A program made the translations under genes and the position numbers. A model generated the notes under the pieces. It did not search any database and had not been told where the DNA came from. It was given only the letters and a program-made list of their open reading frames with translations. A stretch of DNA of 64,000 nucleotides, from contig JAJVIP010000009.1 in assembly GCA_022072025.1 (NCBI GenBank), positions 124,001 through 188,000 on the forward strand, given 5' to 3'. Shown piece by piece: positions 47,323 through 56,850 of the stretch (the stretch's first letter is position 1; each line of letters begins with the position of its first letter). The DNA is from Elusimicrobiota bacterium. GTDB taxonomy: Bacteria > Elusimicrobiota > Elusimicrobia > F11.

Positions 47323-48798
47323 GTGCACTTAACCGCTCGCAAATGGATGTTTTCACTCCTCCTTATCGTGGGGGCCACAATCAATGAAGCAAAGGTTTTC
47401 GCTGCCCCAACGTTTACAGCGGAAACAGGTCCTTTTCTCTCCAGTGGTCAACCGCAAATGGTCATCCCATCAACGGGAAATTATCGAATGTATTTCATTC
47501 GCGACTATCGGGTTCTTTCCGCCACCAGCACCGATGGACTCGCTTGGGGGATAGAAGCAGGGCTGCGATTGTCGTCAGCCACAACCCCGACCATCAGCGT
47601 GAGTTCCATCACCGGTTTCTCCGCTCTCAGTTTGACGGCCGGTGGCTACAGGTCATTATTCAGTGCCATTGACTCCAGCGGGGTTTATCGAATTCACAGC
47701 GCCACTTCTGCGGATGGTCTTGGTTGGGCCAATGAATCCAGCACGCGGATTGCCGCCGCTTCAACGGGAACATTCATGGGGAGCCCGCGACTCCTTAAAC
47801 TTACGAACGGGGATTGGCGGTTGTTTTTTGTGCAAAATATTAATGGCGCAGCTGATGAGGCCAATCGACAAATTTACACCAGTCTATCTTCCGATGAAGG
47901 GGTCACCTGGTCCACAACCTCCATTGTTTTATCTCAACAGGTTGGAGAAATTTGTGTTGCCACCTTAACAAACTCCCGCGTTCGTCTTCTCTATACGGCG
48001 CCTTTGACGGGTGAAACCACCAATTCGCAACTCCTCAGTGCCATCTCAGCCAATGCGAATGGAACCTCTTTTTCATTGGAAGAGGGAGTCCGATTTTCCA
48101 CGACCTCCTCCCTAGGTCCTTTATCATTTCCCGTTTTGTTCCGTTCGACTGAGACTTATCGCTGGCGGGTCTATTACGCATTCACCGCGGCGGGCTCCAC
48201 AACGCCCCACATGTATTCGGCTCTCACCTTAACGCCTGACCCGCAATCCATGTCTCCCAATTCAGCGAACCGAACCGATGTGGCCAGCGTGTTCACAATT
48301 TCAGGGGAGATTTTCTCTCCTTCCCCGACCTTAAAAATTACCAGGTCCGGTCAAACGGATGGAAATGGAACCTCCGTTTCTCGAGTTGATGATCAGACGA
48401 TTACCGCAACTTTTGATCCCGCAGGAAAAGATTTGGGCTACTGGTCTTTGGTTGTGACCAATGCGGATACTCAAACTGGAACATTGGCGAACGCTTTATA
48501 TGTGACATTCTCCGGGGGGAACATCGTCGTGACGGACAATTTGCTTCGACCCCTGAAGGGGGCCCAAACCCGGTTTGATTTAACGATTTATGATTCAGGG
48601 CGGATTTATGTTCGTCTCTATACCTTGGATGGGCGATTGATCAGAACATTGATGGACCAACAAGCCACGGTTGGAACCCATACCGTGTTTTGGGACGGGA
48701 AAAATGAATCAGGGAACCTGGTTGCCAGTGGAACCTATGTGGTGACGATTGAAGGTCCCAAATTGGAATCCGTGACAAAAATTGTGGTGATCAAATAA
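47323..48798 (+). CDS. Secreted beta-propeller-like protein with IPT and FlgD-like domains
   Basis: A 491-residue exported protein. The likely start is GTG 47323 (GGAAG upstream), giving a basic n-region and hydrophobic core with cleavage after V-F-A-A. Residues about 30-300 contain repeated blades with S-A-T-S-x-D-G-L-x-W and S-L-S-S-D-E-G-V-T-W, typical of sialidase/BNR-like propellers. An IPT/TIG-like domain (about 305-395) follows, and the last ~85 residues are a FlgD-like Ig domain (V-R-L-Y-T-L-D-G-R-L-I-R-T-L, then W-D-G-K-N-E-S-G-N and A-S-G-T-Y-V-V). It ends in the bases before the ATG of a PorV-like gene, the same pairing as at 8-12 kb. No catalytic residues assigned. Confidence 0.72.
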   Translation: MHLTARKWMFSLLLIVGATINEAKVFAAPTFTAETGPFLSSGQPQMVIPSTGNYRMYFIRDYRVLSATSTDGLAWGIEAGLRLSSATTPTISVSSITGFSALSLTAGGYRSLFSAIDSSGVYRIHSATSADGLGWANESSTRIAAASTGTFMGSPRLLKLTNGDWRLFFVQNINGAADEANRQIYTSLSSDEGVTWSTTSIVLSQQVGEICVATLTNSRVRLLYTAPLTGETTNSQLLSAISANANGTSFSLEEGVRFSTTSSLGPLSFPVLFRSTETYRWRVYYAFTAAGSTTPHMYSALTLTPDPQSMSPNSANRTDVASVFTISGEIFSPSPTLKITRSGQTDGNGTSVSRVDDQTITATFDPAGKDLGYWSLVVTNADTQTGTLANALYVTFSGGNIVVTDNLLRPLKGAQTRFDLTIYDSGRIYVRLYTLDGRLIRTLMDQQATVGTHTVFWDGKNESGNLVASGTYVVTIEGPKLESVTKIVVIK

Positions 48799-49764
48799 AT
48801 GAATATCCCGGTCAAGCGGAGCGGTTTGGGGATTTTGATTTTTCTCAGCGGTGTCGCTTCCCAAGCCACTTCGGCGGAGGTCGCTCAAACGGGAGCCCTG
48901 ACCCTTCGACGTACCGTTTCCGCGAAAGCTTCAGGAATGGGGGAAGCCTATACCGCCATTCCCGGTGACATCGAGGCCATGTCATTTAATCCGGCCGGGT
49001 TGGCCAAGCTTCCATCGCCAACTCTATCGAGTACTTATTTCAGCAGTTTTGCTGATGATCGTTTCGGAACAATCAATTATGCCCATTCGGTTCCTTTCGG
49101 CAGTGTTTTTATAGGGGGGAGTTATTTTGACGCGGGTACCATTGAACTTAATCAATCCGATGGAACCCGTGGTTCGGTTCGGGCCCAACAAGATTCATTG
49201 GGAGTGTTTGGTTTTGCTTATGGGCGCACCTTGCCCCTTTCAATTGGATTAACTGGAAAATATTTAAGGTCTGAATTGGCGGAAACGGCCTCGGCGAATG
49301 CGTATGCATTTGATGGTGGCCTTCAGTGGAAAACGCCTTTGCAAGGGTTTGTGCTGGGGGGAGCGGTTCAAAATGTGGGTTCCGACATCAAATATGAGGA
49401 AAAGGGCGACCCTCTCCCTCAAACTGTTCGGGCCGGAGCGAGTTACACGGTGGATTTTGGGAAATTGGCGTTCACCCAACGCCTGCCTTATCGGGTCATG
49501 TTGGCTGTCGATGGAATCAAAGTGAGAGACGAAGAGTCGGCGCTTCACGCGGGGCTCGAACTCAGTCACTCGCTGGACGTGTCTGGCAATACGGGTTCAG
49601 CCGCATTGCGGGGAGGGTATCGTTCGGAAGGGCGCAGTTTTGATATCGGAATTGGCTTTGTGATTGCGCAGGTGACAATGGATTACAGCGCGCGCATTAT
49701 CAGTGACTTGGATTTGTCCCACCGTTTTTCATTGGGTTACCGTTTTTCTTCAAAGAAAAATTAA
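48799..49764 (+). CDS. PorV/PorQ-like (UPF0164) outer-membrane barrel
   Basis: A 321-residue exported protein, paralogue of the one at 7948. Signal peptide to about residue 26, then A-S-G-M-G-E-A-Y-T-A-I-P-G-D-I-E-A-M-S-F-N-P-A-G-L-A, the UPF0164 opening (G-E-A-x-x-A, then N-P-A-G). The remaining sequence is beta-strands of alternating polarity and ends in an aromatic segment (F-S-L-G-Y-R-F). It starts one base after the stop of the FlgD-tailed protein; these two genes are translationally coupled. A carrier for proteins with this tail is a possible role. Confidence 0.8.
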   Translation: MNIPVKRSGLGILIFLSGVASQATSAEVAQTGALTLRRTVSAKASGMGEAYTAIPGDIEAMSFNPAGLAKLPSPTLSSTYFSSFADDRFGTINYAHSVPFGSVFIGGSYFDAGTIELNQSDGTRGSVRAQQDSLGVFGFAYGRTLPLSIGLTGKYLRSELAETASANAYAFDGGLQWKTPLQGFVLGGAVQNVGSDIKYEEKGDPLPQTVRAGASYTVDFGKLAFTQRLPYRVMLAVDGIKVRDEESALHAGLELSHSLDVSGNTGSAALRGGYRSEGRSFDIGIGFVIAQVTMDYSARIISDLDLSHRFSLGYRFSSKKN

Positions 49765-49815
49765 GACCCAATATGATACACTCCCGTCCACTCTAAACCT
49801 GCTTTCCCTCAGGAA

Positions 49816-50928
49816 ATGGCACAAGTAACCTTAAAAAATATCTGGAAAAAATACGGTGATTTGGCGGTGGTCAAGGACGTTAACCTTGTGATCCCCGACA
49901 AATCCTTCTATGTCTTGGTGGGTCCCTCCGGATGTGGAAAGTCTACAACCTTGCGGATGATCGCCGGATTGGAAGAAATTTCTCAGGGCGAAATTTATAT
50001 CGATGAACGTTTGGTCAACGGTGTTCCACCCAAAAATCGAGACATTGCTATGGTGTTCCAAAATTATGCCCTCTATCCCCACATGACCGTTTACGAAAAC
50101 ATGGCTTTTGGGCTTAAACTCCGCCGAATGCCTAAAAAAGAAATTGACGATCGCGTCAGAGAGGCCGCGGAAATTTTAGGAATCACGAACCTGTTGGAAC
50201 GACGGCCCAAAGCGCTTTCGGGAGGGCAACGGCAACGCGTCGCGGTGGGACGAGCGATTGTTCGCAAGCCCAAGGTTTTCCTTTTTGACGAACCACTTTC
50301 TAACTTGGATGCCAAAATGCGCGTGCATATGCGCCTCGAGATCGCCAAACTTCACAAACGGCTGCAAACAACCATCATTTATGTAACCCACGACCAGTTG
50401 GAGGCCATGACCCTGGCCACATCCGTAGCGCTCATGAAGGATGGAACCGTGCAGCAGGTAGCGCCCCCTCTTGAAATTTATAACAAGCCCGCCAATAAAT
50501 TCGTTGCGGGGTTTATCGGCAATCCGCCCATGAATTTTTTTGAAGTCGATGTGAAAAAAAGTGGAAGTAATCTCTCTTTGTCGATCGGTAAAAATGGAGC
50601 CAAGGGAAATTTGGAGCTTGCCAATGGCGTGAAACAGAGGCTTGAACCCTATGCAGGGAAAACAATTGTGATGGGAGTTCGTCCCGAAGATATTTATGAC
50701 AAGGTGTATTATCAAGGGAGCGGCAAGGGACGAACCGTGTCGAGCACCGTTGAAGTAGTTGAGCCCATGGGAGCTGAAAAGTATCTTTATCTTTCAGCCT
50801 TGGGGAACTCAGTGGTGGTCCGCGTAAGCCCGGACAATCAGGCCCACGTCAATCAAAATATCGATTTGGTTTTCCATCTCGAAAACGCCAAATTTTTCAA
50901 CAAAGAAACCGACGCCGTTATCCAATAA
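49816..50928 (+). CDS. ugpC: MalK/UgpC-type ABC ATPase
   Basis: A 370-residue ABC ATPase of the carbohydrate-import type. Walker A G-P-S-G-C-G-K-S-T-T (36-45), Q-loop in F-Q-N-Y-A-L-Y-P-H, signature L-S-G-G-Q-R-Q-R-V-A, Walker B F-L-F-D-E-P-L-S-N-L-D and switch His in V-T-H-D-Q. The C-terminal ~130 residues are the TOBE/OB regulatory domain of MalK-type proteins (V-M-G-V-R-P-E-D-I). Such an ATPase may serve several sugar importers at once. No permease genes are near it; the binding protein at 4952 lacks a signal peptide. It heads a long operon that ends in a LacI-family regulator and a glycoside hydrolase. Confidence 0.92.
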   Translation: MAQVTLKNIWKKYGDLAVVKDVNLVIPDKSFYVLVGPSGCGKSTTLRMIAGLEEISQGEIYIDERLVNGVPPKNRDIAMVFQNYALYPHMTVYENMAFGLKLRRMPKKEIDDRVREAAEILGITNLLERRPKALSGGQRQRVAVGRAIVRKPKVFLFDEPLSNLDAKMRVHMRLEIAKLHKRLQTTIIYVTHDQLEAMTLATSVALMKDGTVQQVAPPLEIYNKPANKFVAGFIGNPPMNFFEVDVKKSGSNLSLSIGKNGAKGNLELANGVKQRLEPYAGKTIVMGVRPEDIYDKVYYQGSGKGRTVSSTVEVVEPMGAEKYLYLSALGNSVVVRVSPDNQAHVNQNIDLVFHLENAKFFNKETDAVIQ

Positions 50929-50955
50929 ATCAACCGCGTCAATAGAGGAGTCTTT

Positions 50956-51222
50956 ATGATTATCCGTGTTCGCGTTATTCCCAAATCAACCACCTGGACC
51001 GAAATTGCTGGCCGCATCGGGTCCACGGTTCGTGTGAAATTGGCTTCATCAGATATCGACGGGGCCGCCAACGATGAATTGAAAGAATTTTTGTCGGAGT
51101 TTTTTGAGGTGAAGAATGACCATGTGAAAATTCTTCGAGGTGAAAAAGGGAAAGAAAAAACAGTGGAGATTGAAGGTCGCCCCGAAGAAGAGCTTGAAGA
51201 AGCCATGGAGTCGATCCCCTAG
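50956..51222 (+). CDS. DUF167/YggU-family protein
   Basis: An 88-residue cytoplasmic protein. The conserved V-K-L-A-S-S-D-I-D-G-A-A-N-D-E-L segment corresponds to the DUF167 core (usual form V-x-x-P-x-x-G-x-A-N), and K-I-L-R-G-E-K-G-K-E-K-T-V-E-I is the following strand. Structure known, function unknown. GAGGAG lies before ATG 50956. It lies between the MalK-type gene and ileS. Confidence 0.88.
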   Translation: MIIRVRVIPKSTTWTEIAGRIGSTVRVKLASSDIDGAANDELKEFLSEFFEVKNDHVKILRGEKGKEKTVEIEGRPEEELEEAMESIP

Positions 51223-51290
51223 CCGTTGGAATGGTTGTCGTTTCTTTTTTGTTCTGAGCCAAGATACATTCCCGCCCCCACCCTATTTTA

Positions 51291-54062
51291 ATGGACTATT
51301 CAAAAACAGTTAATTTGCTGCAGACCGACTTTCCCATGAAAGCGGATCTTCCCGTTCGAGAACCTTTGATGTTGAAGGCGTGGGAAGAATCTGGCTTGTA
51401 TGAGCGTATCCAAGAACGACATAAAGCAGACAAAACCTTTCTACTCCACGATGGGCCCCCTTACGCCAATGGGGACATCCACATGGGGCATGCGCTCGAC
51501 AAAATTCTCAAGGACTTTGTTGTGAAATACAAATCCCTGGCCGGTTTTCATGCTCCGTACAAACCAGGATGGGACTGCCACGGACTCCCCATCGAACATC
51601 AATTGTTTAAACAATTGGGAAAAAACAAACATCAAATTTCACGAACGGAATTTCGCTCAAAAGCCACAGACTATGCCTTGACGTGGGTGGACAAACAACG
51701 GATGGATTTTATCCGGCTGGGGGTTCTTGGCGATTGGAAAAATCCCTATCTCACGCTCTCCAAAGATTACGAGGCCCAAATTGTTCAGGTGTTCTTTGAA
51801 CTTCAGGAAAAGGGTTTCATTGAACGCGGCCTCAAGCCCGGCTATTGGTGTGCTTTTGATGAAACCGCTTTGGCTGAGGCGGAAGTTGAATATGCTGAAA
51901 AGAAATCTGACTCCGTTTATGTTCGGTTTCCGCTTAAAAATCAAAGCGATCACTACATCTTGATTTGGACCACCACTCCCTGGACGTTACCCGCTAACAC
52001 TGGATTGGCTTTTCATCCAGATGAAAATTATGTGACTGTTTTTTCAGGATCGGATCGTTATATTGTGGCCGAAAAGTTGAAAGACAAAGCCACGTCATTG
52101 TTGGAGAAAAAGTTTGGGTCAGCGGCGGTTCAGGGTCCTTCATTTAAAGGGAAATCGATGCTGGGGAAAGAGGCCATCAATCCGCTTCATGGTCGTACCT
52201 CGCGCGTGGTCAATGCGACCTATGTAACCATGGAAGATGGAACCGGGATTGTTCACATCGCGCCTGGCCATGGGTTGGAAGATTTCGCGGTGGGGCAAGA
52301 GTATAAGCTTGAAACGCTTTCTCCCGTTGATGAGCGCGGACTCTTTGACAAGACGGTGGGCTTGGAGGGGCTTATTGGCAAACATGTGTTAAAAGACGCC
52401 AACCAAGCCGTGATGGAAAGTTTGGGTGAGAACTTAATCGCGCATCATTCTTTTGCTCATTCCTATCCCCATTGCTGGAGATGCAAAAATCCCATCATCT
52501 TTCGTGCCACCGACCAATGGTTCTTAAAGATCAGTGACGCGTTCCGCCGCGACCTGTTGGCGGAGATCGCTCGTGTGCGTTGGGAGCCGGCCTATGGAGT
52601 TCACCGCATCAAAGGAATGGTGGAAGTTCGTCCGGATTGGTGTTTGTCTCGACAGCGGCATTGGGGAGCGCCGATCGCAATTGTTTCTTGTAAAGCCTGC
52701 AAAAAACCAATTAACAACAGAGCCTTAAACACCGCCATTGTAAAGCTCATCGAGTCTCAAGGGACCAATGCTTGGTATGAGGCGTCGCTTCATTCATTGT
52801 TGGCTGAGGCTGGGTTGACGGGTTGTCCCCATTGTGGCGGGACAGATTTTGAAAAAGAAATGGATATCCTCGACGTCTGGTTTGATTCAGGAGTCTCCTG
52901 GCGAGCGGTGGTTGAAAAGTGCTTCTCCACGCCAAAGCCGGAGACCGTCATGTATTTAGAGGGCTCGGACCAACACCGTGGCTGGTTTCAGACTTCCCTT
53001 ATTCCTTCGATGGCCCTCAACGGAAAAGCCCCTTACGACATTGTTTTGACCCATGGATTTGTTGTGGACGGGAAAGGGCACAAGATGTCCAAATCGCTGG
53101 GGAATGTGATTGCCCCTCAAGAAATCATTCAAAAATATGGGGCCGATATTCTTCGTTTGTGGGTGGCCATGAGCGACTACCGGGAAGATGTGCGTTTGTC
53201 TCAAGATATCGTGAAACATATGGTTGACGTGTACCGCCGGTTTAGGAATACCTTTCGATTTTTGTTGCAGAACACCGCTGATTTCTCTTGGAAAGAACAT
53301 CACGTTCCGTTTGAAAAGATGGAGGAGGTGGATCAGTGGATTTTGGTTTATTTTGCAGCGATGAAAGAACGGGTGATCAAAGCTTATGATGCGTTCGAGT
53401 TTCATGGGGTGTTAAACGAACTCAATCGGTTCGCTTCTGTTGAATTGTCGGGTTTTTATTTGGACGCGCTCAAGGACCGGTTGTATTGCGAATCTCTTGA
53501 TTCTCCGCTCCGGCGCAGCGCTCAAACCGCTTTTTTCCATTTAACCCGCGGCCTTTCTGTCCTTTTGTCTCCACTCTTGTCCTTCACCTCGGAAGAGGCC
53601 TATTTGGAGCTTCGAAAAAAATCAGAACCATCTTTGCCTGATAGTGTTTTCCTTGAAGATATTCACAACTTGGACTTTTCCGATCCTGATGAAAGATTGT
53701 CTGAAAAATGGGCCCATATTCTTGAGGTTCGCGGTTTGGTCAATGATGAACTGGACCGACAACGCAAGGCGGGGGTTCTTAAGTCATCGCAAGAAGCTTT
53801 GGTGACAGTGGACCCGTCAAAAATGACGGAGACCCACCGCTCACTTTTTAAGGAGAAATTAGATTGGCCCTTTATCCTTCAAATGGCGGAAGTTCATTTG
53901 GGAGCTGTGGATTCTCATGAAAACGGAATTGCCATTTCTGCCACTCGCTTTAACAAATGTGAAAGGTGTTGGCGGCATCGCGGGGATGTGGGAAAAAGCA
54001 AAGATCACCCCACAATCTGTGGTCGTTGTGAAAATGCTGTTTCCGGTTTGGTCCACCATTGA
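51291..54062 (+). CDS. ileS: Isoleucyl-tRNA synthetase
   Basis: A 923-residue class I synthetase that charges tRNA-Ile. The HIGH motif is H-M-G-H (64-67) in G-D-I-H-M-G-H-A, and K-M-S-K-S is at 598-602. The editing domain lies at about 190-390 (T-T-P-W-T-L-P-A-N-T-G, then D-G-T-G-I-V-H-I-A-P-G-H-G). The C-terminal zinc site is C-E-R-C-W plus C-G-R-C, a bacterial-type tail. Full length. No T-box or leader is visible; it begins 68 bases after the DUF167 gene. Its 3' end is followed 11 bases later by lspA. Confidence 0.98.
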   Translation: MDYSKTVNLLQTDFPMKADLPVREPLMLKAWEESGLYERIQERHKADKTFLLHDGPPYANGDIHMGHALDKILKDFVVKYKSLAGFHAPYKPGWDCHGLPIEHQLFKQLGKNKHQISRTEFRSKATDYALTWVDKQRMDFIRLGVLGDWKNPYLTLSKDYEAQIVQVFFELQEKGFIERGLKPGYWCAFDETALAEAEVEYAEKKSDSVYVRFPLKNQSDHYILIWTTTPWTLPANTGLAFHPDENYVTVFSGSDRYIVAEKLKDKATSLLEKKFGSAAVQGPSFKGKSMLGKEAINPLHGRTSRVVNATYVTMEDGTGIVHIAPGHGLEDFAVGQEYKLETLSPVDERGLFDKTVGLEGLIGKHVLKDANQAVMESLGENLIAHHSFAHSYPHCWRCKNPIIFRATDQWFLKISDAFRRDLLAEIARVRWEPAYGVHRIKGMVEVRPDWCLSRQRHWGAPIAIVSCKACKKPINNRALNTAIVKLIESQGTNAWYEASLHSLLAEAGLTGCPHCGGTDFEKEMDILDVWFDSGVSWRAVVEKCFSTPKPETVMYLEGSDQHRGWFQTSLIPSMALNGKAPYDIVLTHGFVVDGKGHKMSKSLGNVIAPQEIIQKYGADILRLWVAMSDYREDVRLSQDIVKHMVDVYRRFRNTFRFLLQNTADFSWKEHHVPFEKMEEVDQWILVYFAAMKERVIKAYDAFEFHGVLNELNRFASVELSGFYLDALKDRLYCESLDSPLRRSAQTAFFHLTRGLSVLLSPLLSFTSEEAYLELRKKSEPSLPDSVFLEDIHNLDFSDPDERLSEKWAHILEVRGLVNDELDRQRKAGVLKSSQEALVTVDPSKMTETHRSLFKEKLDWPFILQMAEVHLGAVDSHENGIAISATRFNKCERCWRHRGDVGKSKDHPTICGRCENAVSGLVHH

Positions 54063-54072
54063 TTCTGACCCG

Positions 54073-54537
54073 ATGAAATTATTCCTGATATTGTTTTTGG
54101 GTGTTCTGGGGCTGGATTGGGGAAGCAAGGCTTTGGTGCGAGCGCGACTTCCTTTGGGTGCGGAAGTTTCTATCTTTCCCTTTTTTTCGCTGACACACGT
54201 GGAAAATACGGGCATTGCTTTTGGTTTGTTTCAGGGTCGGAATTTATTTTTTTTGGTGTTGGGGTTGTCGGTCATGACAGGATTGATTATTTACGCGGTC
54301 CGTCTTCGGCATGAAGATAGATTCACGAGTTTGGTTTTGGCAGGGGTGTTGGGGGGGGCGCTGGGGAATCTCCTCGATCGAATTTTCTATGGGGCCGTTA
54401 CGGATTTCCTCGATTTTTATTGGGGTTCTCATCATTGGCCGTCCTTTAATGTGGCGGACTCGACCATCTGTGTGGGAATGGTGCTCCTCGCCTATAAAGC
54501 TTTTCAAAAATCCCCTTCAGCGGGAACCACTCACTAA
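54073..54537 (+). CDS. lspA: Lipoprotein signal peptidase
   Basis: A 154-residue membrane aspartic protease that cleaves the signal peptide of prolipoproteins after Lgt has modified the cysteine. The catalytic dyad is D111 (A-V-T-D-F) and D129 (N-V-A-D-S), with N-T-G-I-A-F-G and G-N-L-L-D-R as conserved neighbours. Four hydrophobic helices. ATG 54073 gives the standard length; the longer frame from 53917 runs back into ileS. It is immediately followed by lgt (three bases). Confidence 0.96.
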   Translation: MKLFLILFLGVLGLDWGSKALVRARLPLGAEVSIFPFFSLTHVENTGIAFGLFQGRNLFFLVLGLSVMTGLIIYAVRLRHEDRFTSLVLAGVLGGALGNLLDRIFYGAVTDFLDFYWGSHHWPSFNVADSTICVGMVLLAYKAFQKSPSAGTTH

Positions 54538-54540
54538 ATT

Positions 54541-55305
54541 ATGTTTCCCATCCTATTTCATGTGGGGCCTTTTACACTCCACACTTATGGGCTCATGGTG
54601 GCTTTGGGTTTTCTGGCAGCCCTTAAAATAACACAACGACAATTTCCGCGTTTTTCTCTCCCCATTGACCGTTTGGATTCAACGGTTCTTTTCCTCATGT
54701 TTTTTGGATTGCTTGGAGCACGGTTGATGTATTTTGCGGTGGACGACTTCACACAACTCAAAGCGGATCCCTTGTCCTTTTTCCGTGTGTGGGAAGGAGG
54801 GTTGGTGTTTTATGGGGGAGTGTTGGTTGATCTATTGGTGTTGTTGATTTTGGCGCGTGTGTATGCGGTTCCTTTTTTATCATTCACGGATGTGTTTGCG
54901 GCACCTCTTTTTCTGGGGCACGCGTTGGGTCGTTTGGGCTGTTTCGCGGCGGGGTGTTGCTATGGACGGCCCACAGACCTATTTTGGGGAGTGAGTTTTA
55001 CCCATCCGGCCACCTTGGCGCCCCGGTTTGTGTCGTTGCATCCCACTCAAATCTATGAATTTCTAGGAAATGGGGCGCTGTTTCTGGCCGCTTATGGCCT
55101 TGGTTTTCGCAGGCCAGCGAGAGGAATATTGACGGCTTTTTATGCATTTTCTTACGGGCTTTTTAGATTTTTAATGGAATTTTTGAGGGGGGATGACCGA
55201 GGTGAATTTTGGCATGGAATTTCCCCAAGTCAGTGGGTGTCCTTGGGACTGATAGTTTTGGGCGGGGGGCTTTATTTGTATGCGAAAAAAAACGACACCC
55301 GCTGA
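54541..55305 (+). CDS. lgt: Prolipoprotein diacylglyceryl transferase
   Basis: A 254-residue seven-helix membrane enzyme that transfers a diacylglyceryl group from phosphatidylglycerol to the lipobox cysteine, the first step of lipoprotein maturation. Motifs: H-T-Y-G-L-M near the start, G-A-R-L-M-Y, W-E-G-G-L-V-F-Y-G-G, and the signature G-H-A-L-G-R-L-G-C-F-A-A-G-C-C-Y-G, then H-P-T-Q-I-Y-E. The known conserved Arg and His positions are present. It works with the lspA product just upstream. The 3' end overlaps rluD by 26 bases. Confidence 0.96.
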   Translation: MFPILFHVGPFTLHTYGLMVALGFLAALKITQRQFPRFSLPIDRLDSTVLFLMFFGLLGARLMYFAVDDFTQLKADPLSFFRVWEGGLVFYGGVLVDLLVLLILARVYAVPFLSFTDVFAAPLFLGHALGRLGCFAAGCCYGRPTDLFWGVSFTHPATLAPRFVSLHPTQIYEFLGNGALFLAAYGLGFRRPARGILTAFYAFSYGLFRFLMEFLRGDDRGEFWHGISPSQWVSLGLIVLGGGLYLYAKKNDTR

Positions 55306-56233
55306 AGACACAATTAAAATTGCAGTCGAGCATGAAGGAAGGGTTGATCGGTTTTTAGCCGCGCTTTATCCCAAATGGTCGCGAACCAATCTCCAAAAAC
55401 TCATCAACAAAAGATTTGTGACGGTCGATGGTCATCCCGTATCTCCGCATCACAAATTAAAGTGTGGCCAAACTGTGGTTGTGAAATGGCCCTCTCCGCC
55501 CTCCAAAAATGTGCTCATTTCCCCTGCAAATGTCGTTCCGCTGCCCTTTCCCATCTTGTTTGAAGATGAGCACATGATCGTCGTTAACAAACCAGCCGGG
55601 CTGGTGGTTCACCCTTCGGCAGGTCACTTGGATGGCAACACGCTCGTTGAGATTTTAAGACCCAAATTTCAAGGGGGGCCTTGGCCAGAAGAAAGCCGCG
55701 CGGGGTTGGTTCACCGATTGGATCGTGATACGAGTGGTGTTATTGTACTGGCCAAAACACCCCAAGCGCACGCTCGTCTTTCAAAACAATTTGCGAACCG
55801 TCAAGCCAAGAAAACCTATCTGGCTTTGGTTAAAGGAAGTATGCCAGTGGATGAAGGAACCATTGAATCTCATTTGGCTCGCCATCCCGGGCAACGGCAA
55901 CGATTTGCTGTTTCATCCATTCGCGGACGTTGGGCCAGCACGAAATTTTCGGTGAAAGAAAGGTTTGGACCCCTCGCCACGCTTGTTGAATTGAGCCCTT
56001 TAACAGGACGGACTCACCAAATTCGGGTTCATCTGGCCAGCTACGGACATTTTATTTTGGGGGACCATGTTTATGGGGTGAAAGAAAAACAATTCGAATC
56101 TATCCATCGACATCTTCTTCATGCGGCGAGGCTGATCATTCGCCATCCTGAGACTGACGAGCTCCTCATTTTTGAGGCTTCTTTGCCAGATGATTTTCAG
56201 ACGGCCATAAAATTCATACGATCCGCCATATGA
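55280..56233 (+). CDS. rluD: RluA/RluD-family pseudouridine synthase
   Basis: A 317-residue RNA-modifying enzyme. An S4 RNA-binding domain at about 14-75 (R-V-D-R-F-L-A-A-L-Y, then S-R-T-N-L-Q-K-L-I) precedes the catalytic domain, where the signature H-R-L-D-R-D-T-S-G contains the catalytic Asp, and R-T-H-Q-I-R-V-H-L-A and G-D-H-V-Y-G follow. The N-terminal S4 domain fits RluD, which modifies 23S rRNA helix 69. The start lies inside lgt and the stop overlaps gmk by four bases. Confidence 0.93.
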   Translation: MRKKTTPAEDTIKIAVEHEGRVDRFLAALYPKWSRTNLQKLINKRFVTVDGHPVSPHHKLKCGQTVVVKWPSPPSKNVLISPANVVPLPFPILFEDEHMIVVNKPAGLVVHPSAGHLDGNTLVEILRPKFQGGPWPEESRAGLVHRLDRDTSGVIVLAKTPQAHARLSKQFANRQAKKTYLALVKGSMPVDEGTIESHLARHPGQRQRFAVSSIRGRWASTKFSVKERFGPLATLVELSPLTGRTHQIRVHLASYGHFILGDHVYGVKEKQFESIHRHLLHAARLIIRHPETDELLIFEASLPDDFQTAIKFIRSAI

Positions 56234-56841
56234 AACCAAACGGGATACCCGTTGTCATTTCAGCTCCTTCAGGAGCTGGCAAATCCACCATTGCCGCTCA
56301 GCTTGTCAAACAATGTCCCTTGGCCACGGTTTCCACTTCCTGCACCACCCGTTCCCCGCGCCCTGGTGAAAAAGACGGAATTGACTATTTCTTTATATCC
56401 ATTGATGAGTTCAAACAAAAAATTGAAAAGGGGGAATTCCTTGAATGGGCGGAAGTTCATGGTCACAGGTACGGAACTCCCATTTCCTCTTTGGAAAAAA
56501 ACTTGGAATCGGGAAAGGATGTCGTCCTTACCATTGATCCCCAAGGAGCCTTGTCGATCAAAAAGATTTATCCCAATGGGGTTTTCATTTTTGTGGTTCC
56601 GCCCACATGGGAGACATTGGTCAACCGTTTGACCAAACGCGCCACCGATGACAAAGCCACGCTTGAAATTCGTGTGGCCAATGCCCGAAAAGAATTAACC
56701 TATTTATCTCACTATGATTACTTGGTGGTGAATGACCATTTGGAGACAGCAGTTAGAACGGTTGTTTCCATCGTTGAAGCGGAACATCACAAACTGAGTC
56801 GGATTGACAAAAAATCTATTCCCATATTCAACCATGGTTAG
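56230..56841 (+). CDS. gmk: Guanylate kinase
   Basis: A 203-residue nucleoside monophosphate kinase that makes GDP from GMP and ATP. P-loop S-A-P-S-G-A-G-K-S-T (11-20), GMP-binding segment S-C-T-T-R-S-P-R-P-G-E-K-D-G-I-D-Y, then F-L-E-W-A-E-V-H-G-H-R-Y-G-T and I-D-P-Q-G-A (usual D-I-D-x-Q-G). Length is normal. Its product also feeds the GTP pool for the cyclase at 6.2 kb, though no direct link is shown. The LacI-family gene follows nine bases later. Confidence 0.96.
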   Translation: MKPNGIPVVISAPSGAGKSTIAAQLVKQCPLATVSTSCTTRSPRPGEKDGIDYFFISIDEFKQKIEKGEFLEWAEVHGHRYGTPISSLEKNLESGKDVVLTIDPQGALSIKKIYPNGVFIFVVPPTWETLVNRLTKRATDDKATLEIRVANARKELTYLSHYDYLVVNDHLETAVRTVVSIVEAEHHKLSRIDKKSIPIFNHG

Positions 56842-56850
56842 GAGTTTTCA

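Noticed and set aside
53917-54072. Extended lspA start inside ileS
   Set aside because: The added residues are an out-of-frame reading of the ileS zinc-binding tail; ATG 54073 gives the standard 154-residue protein.
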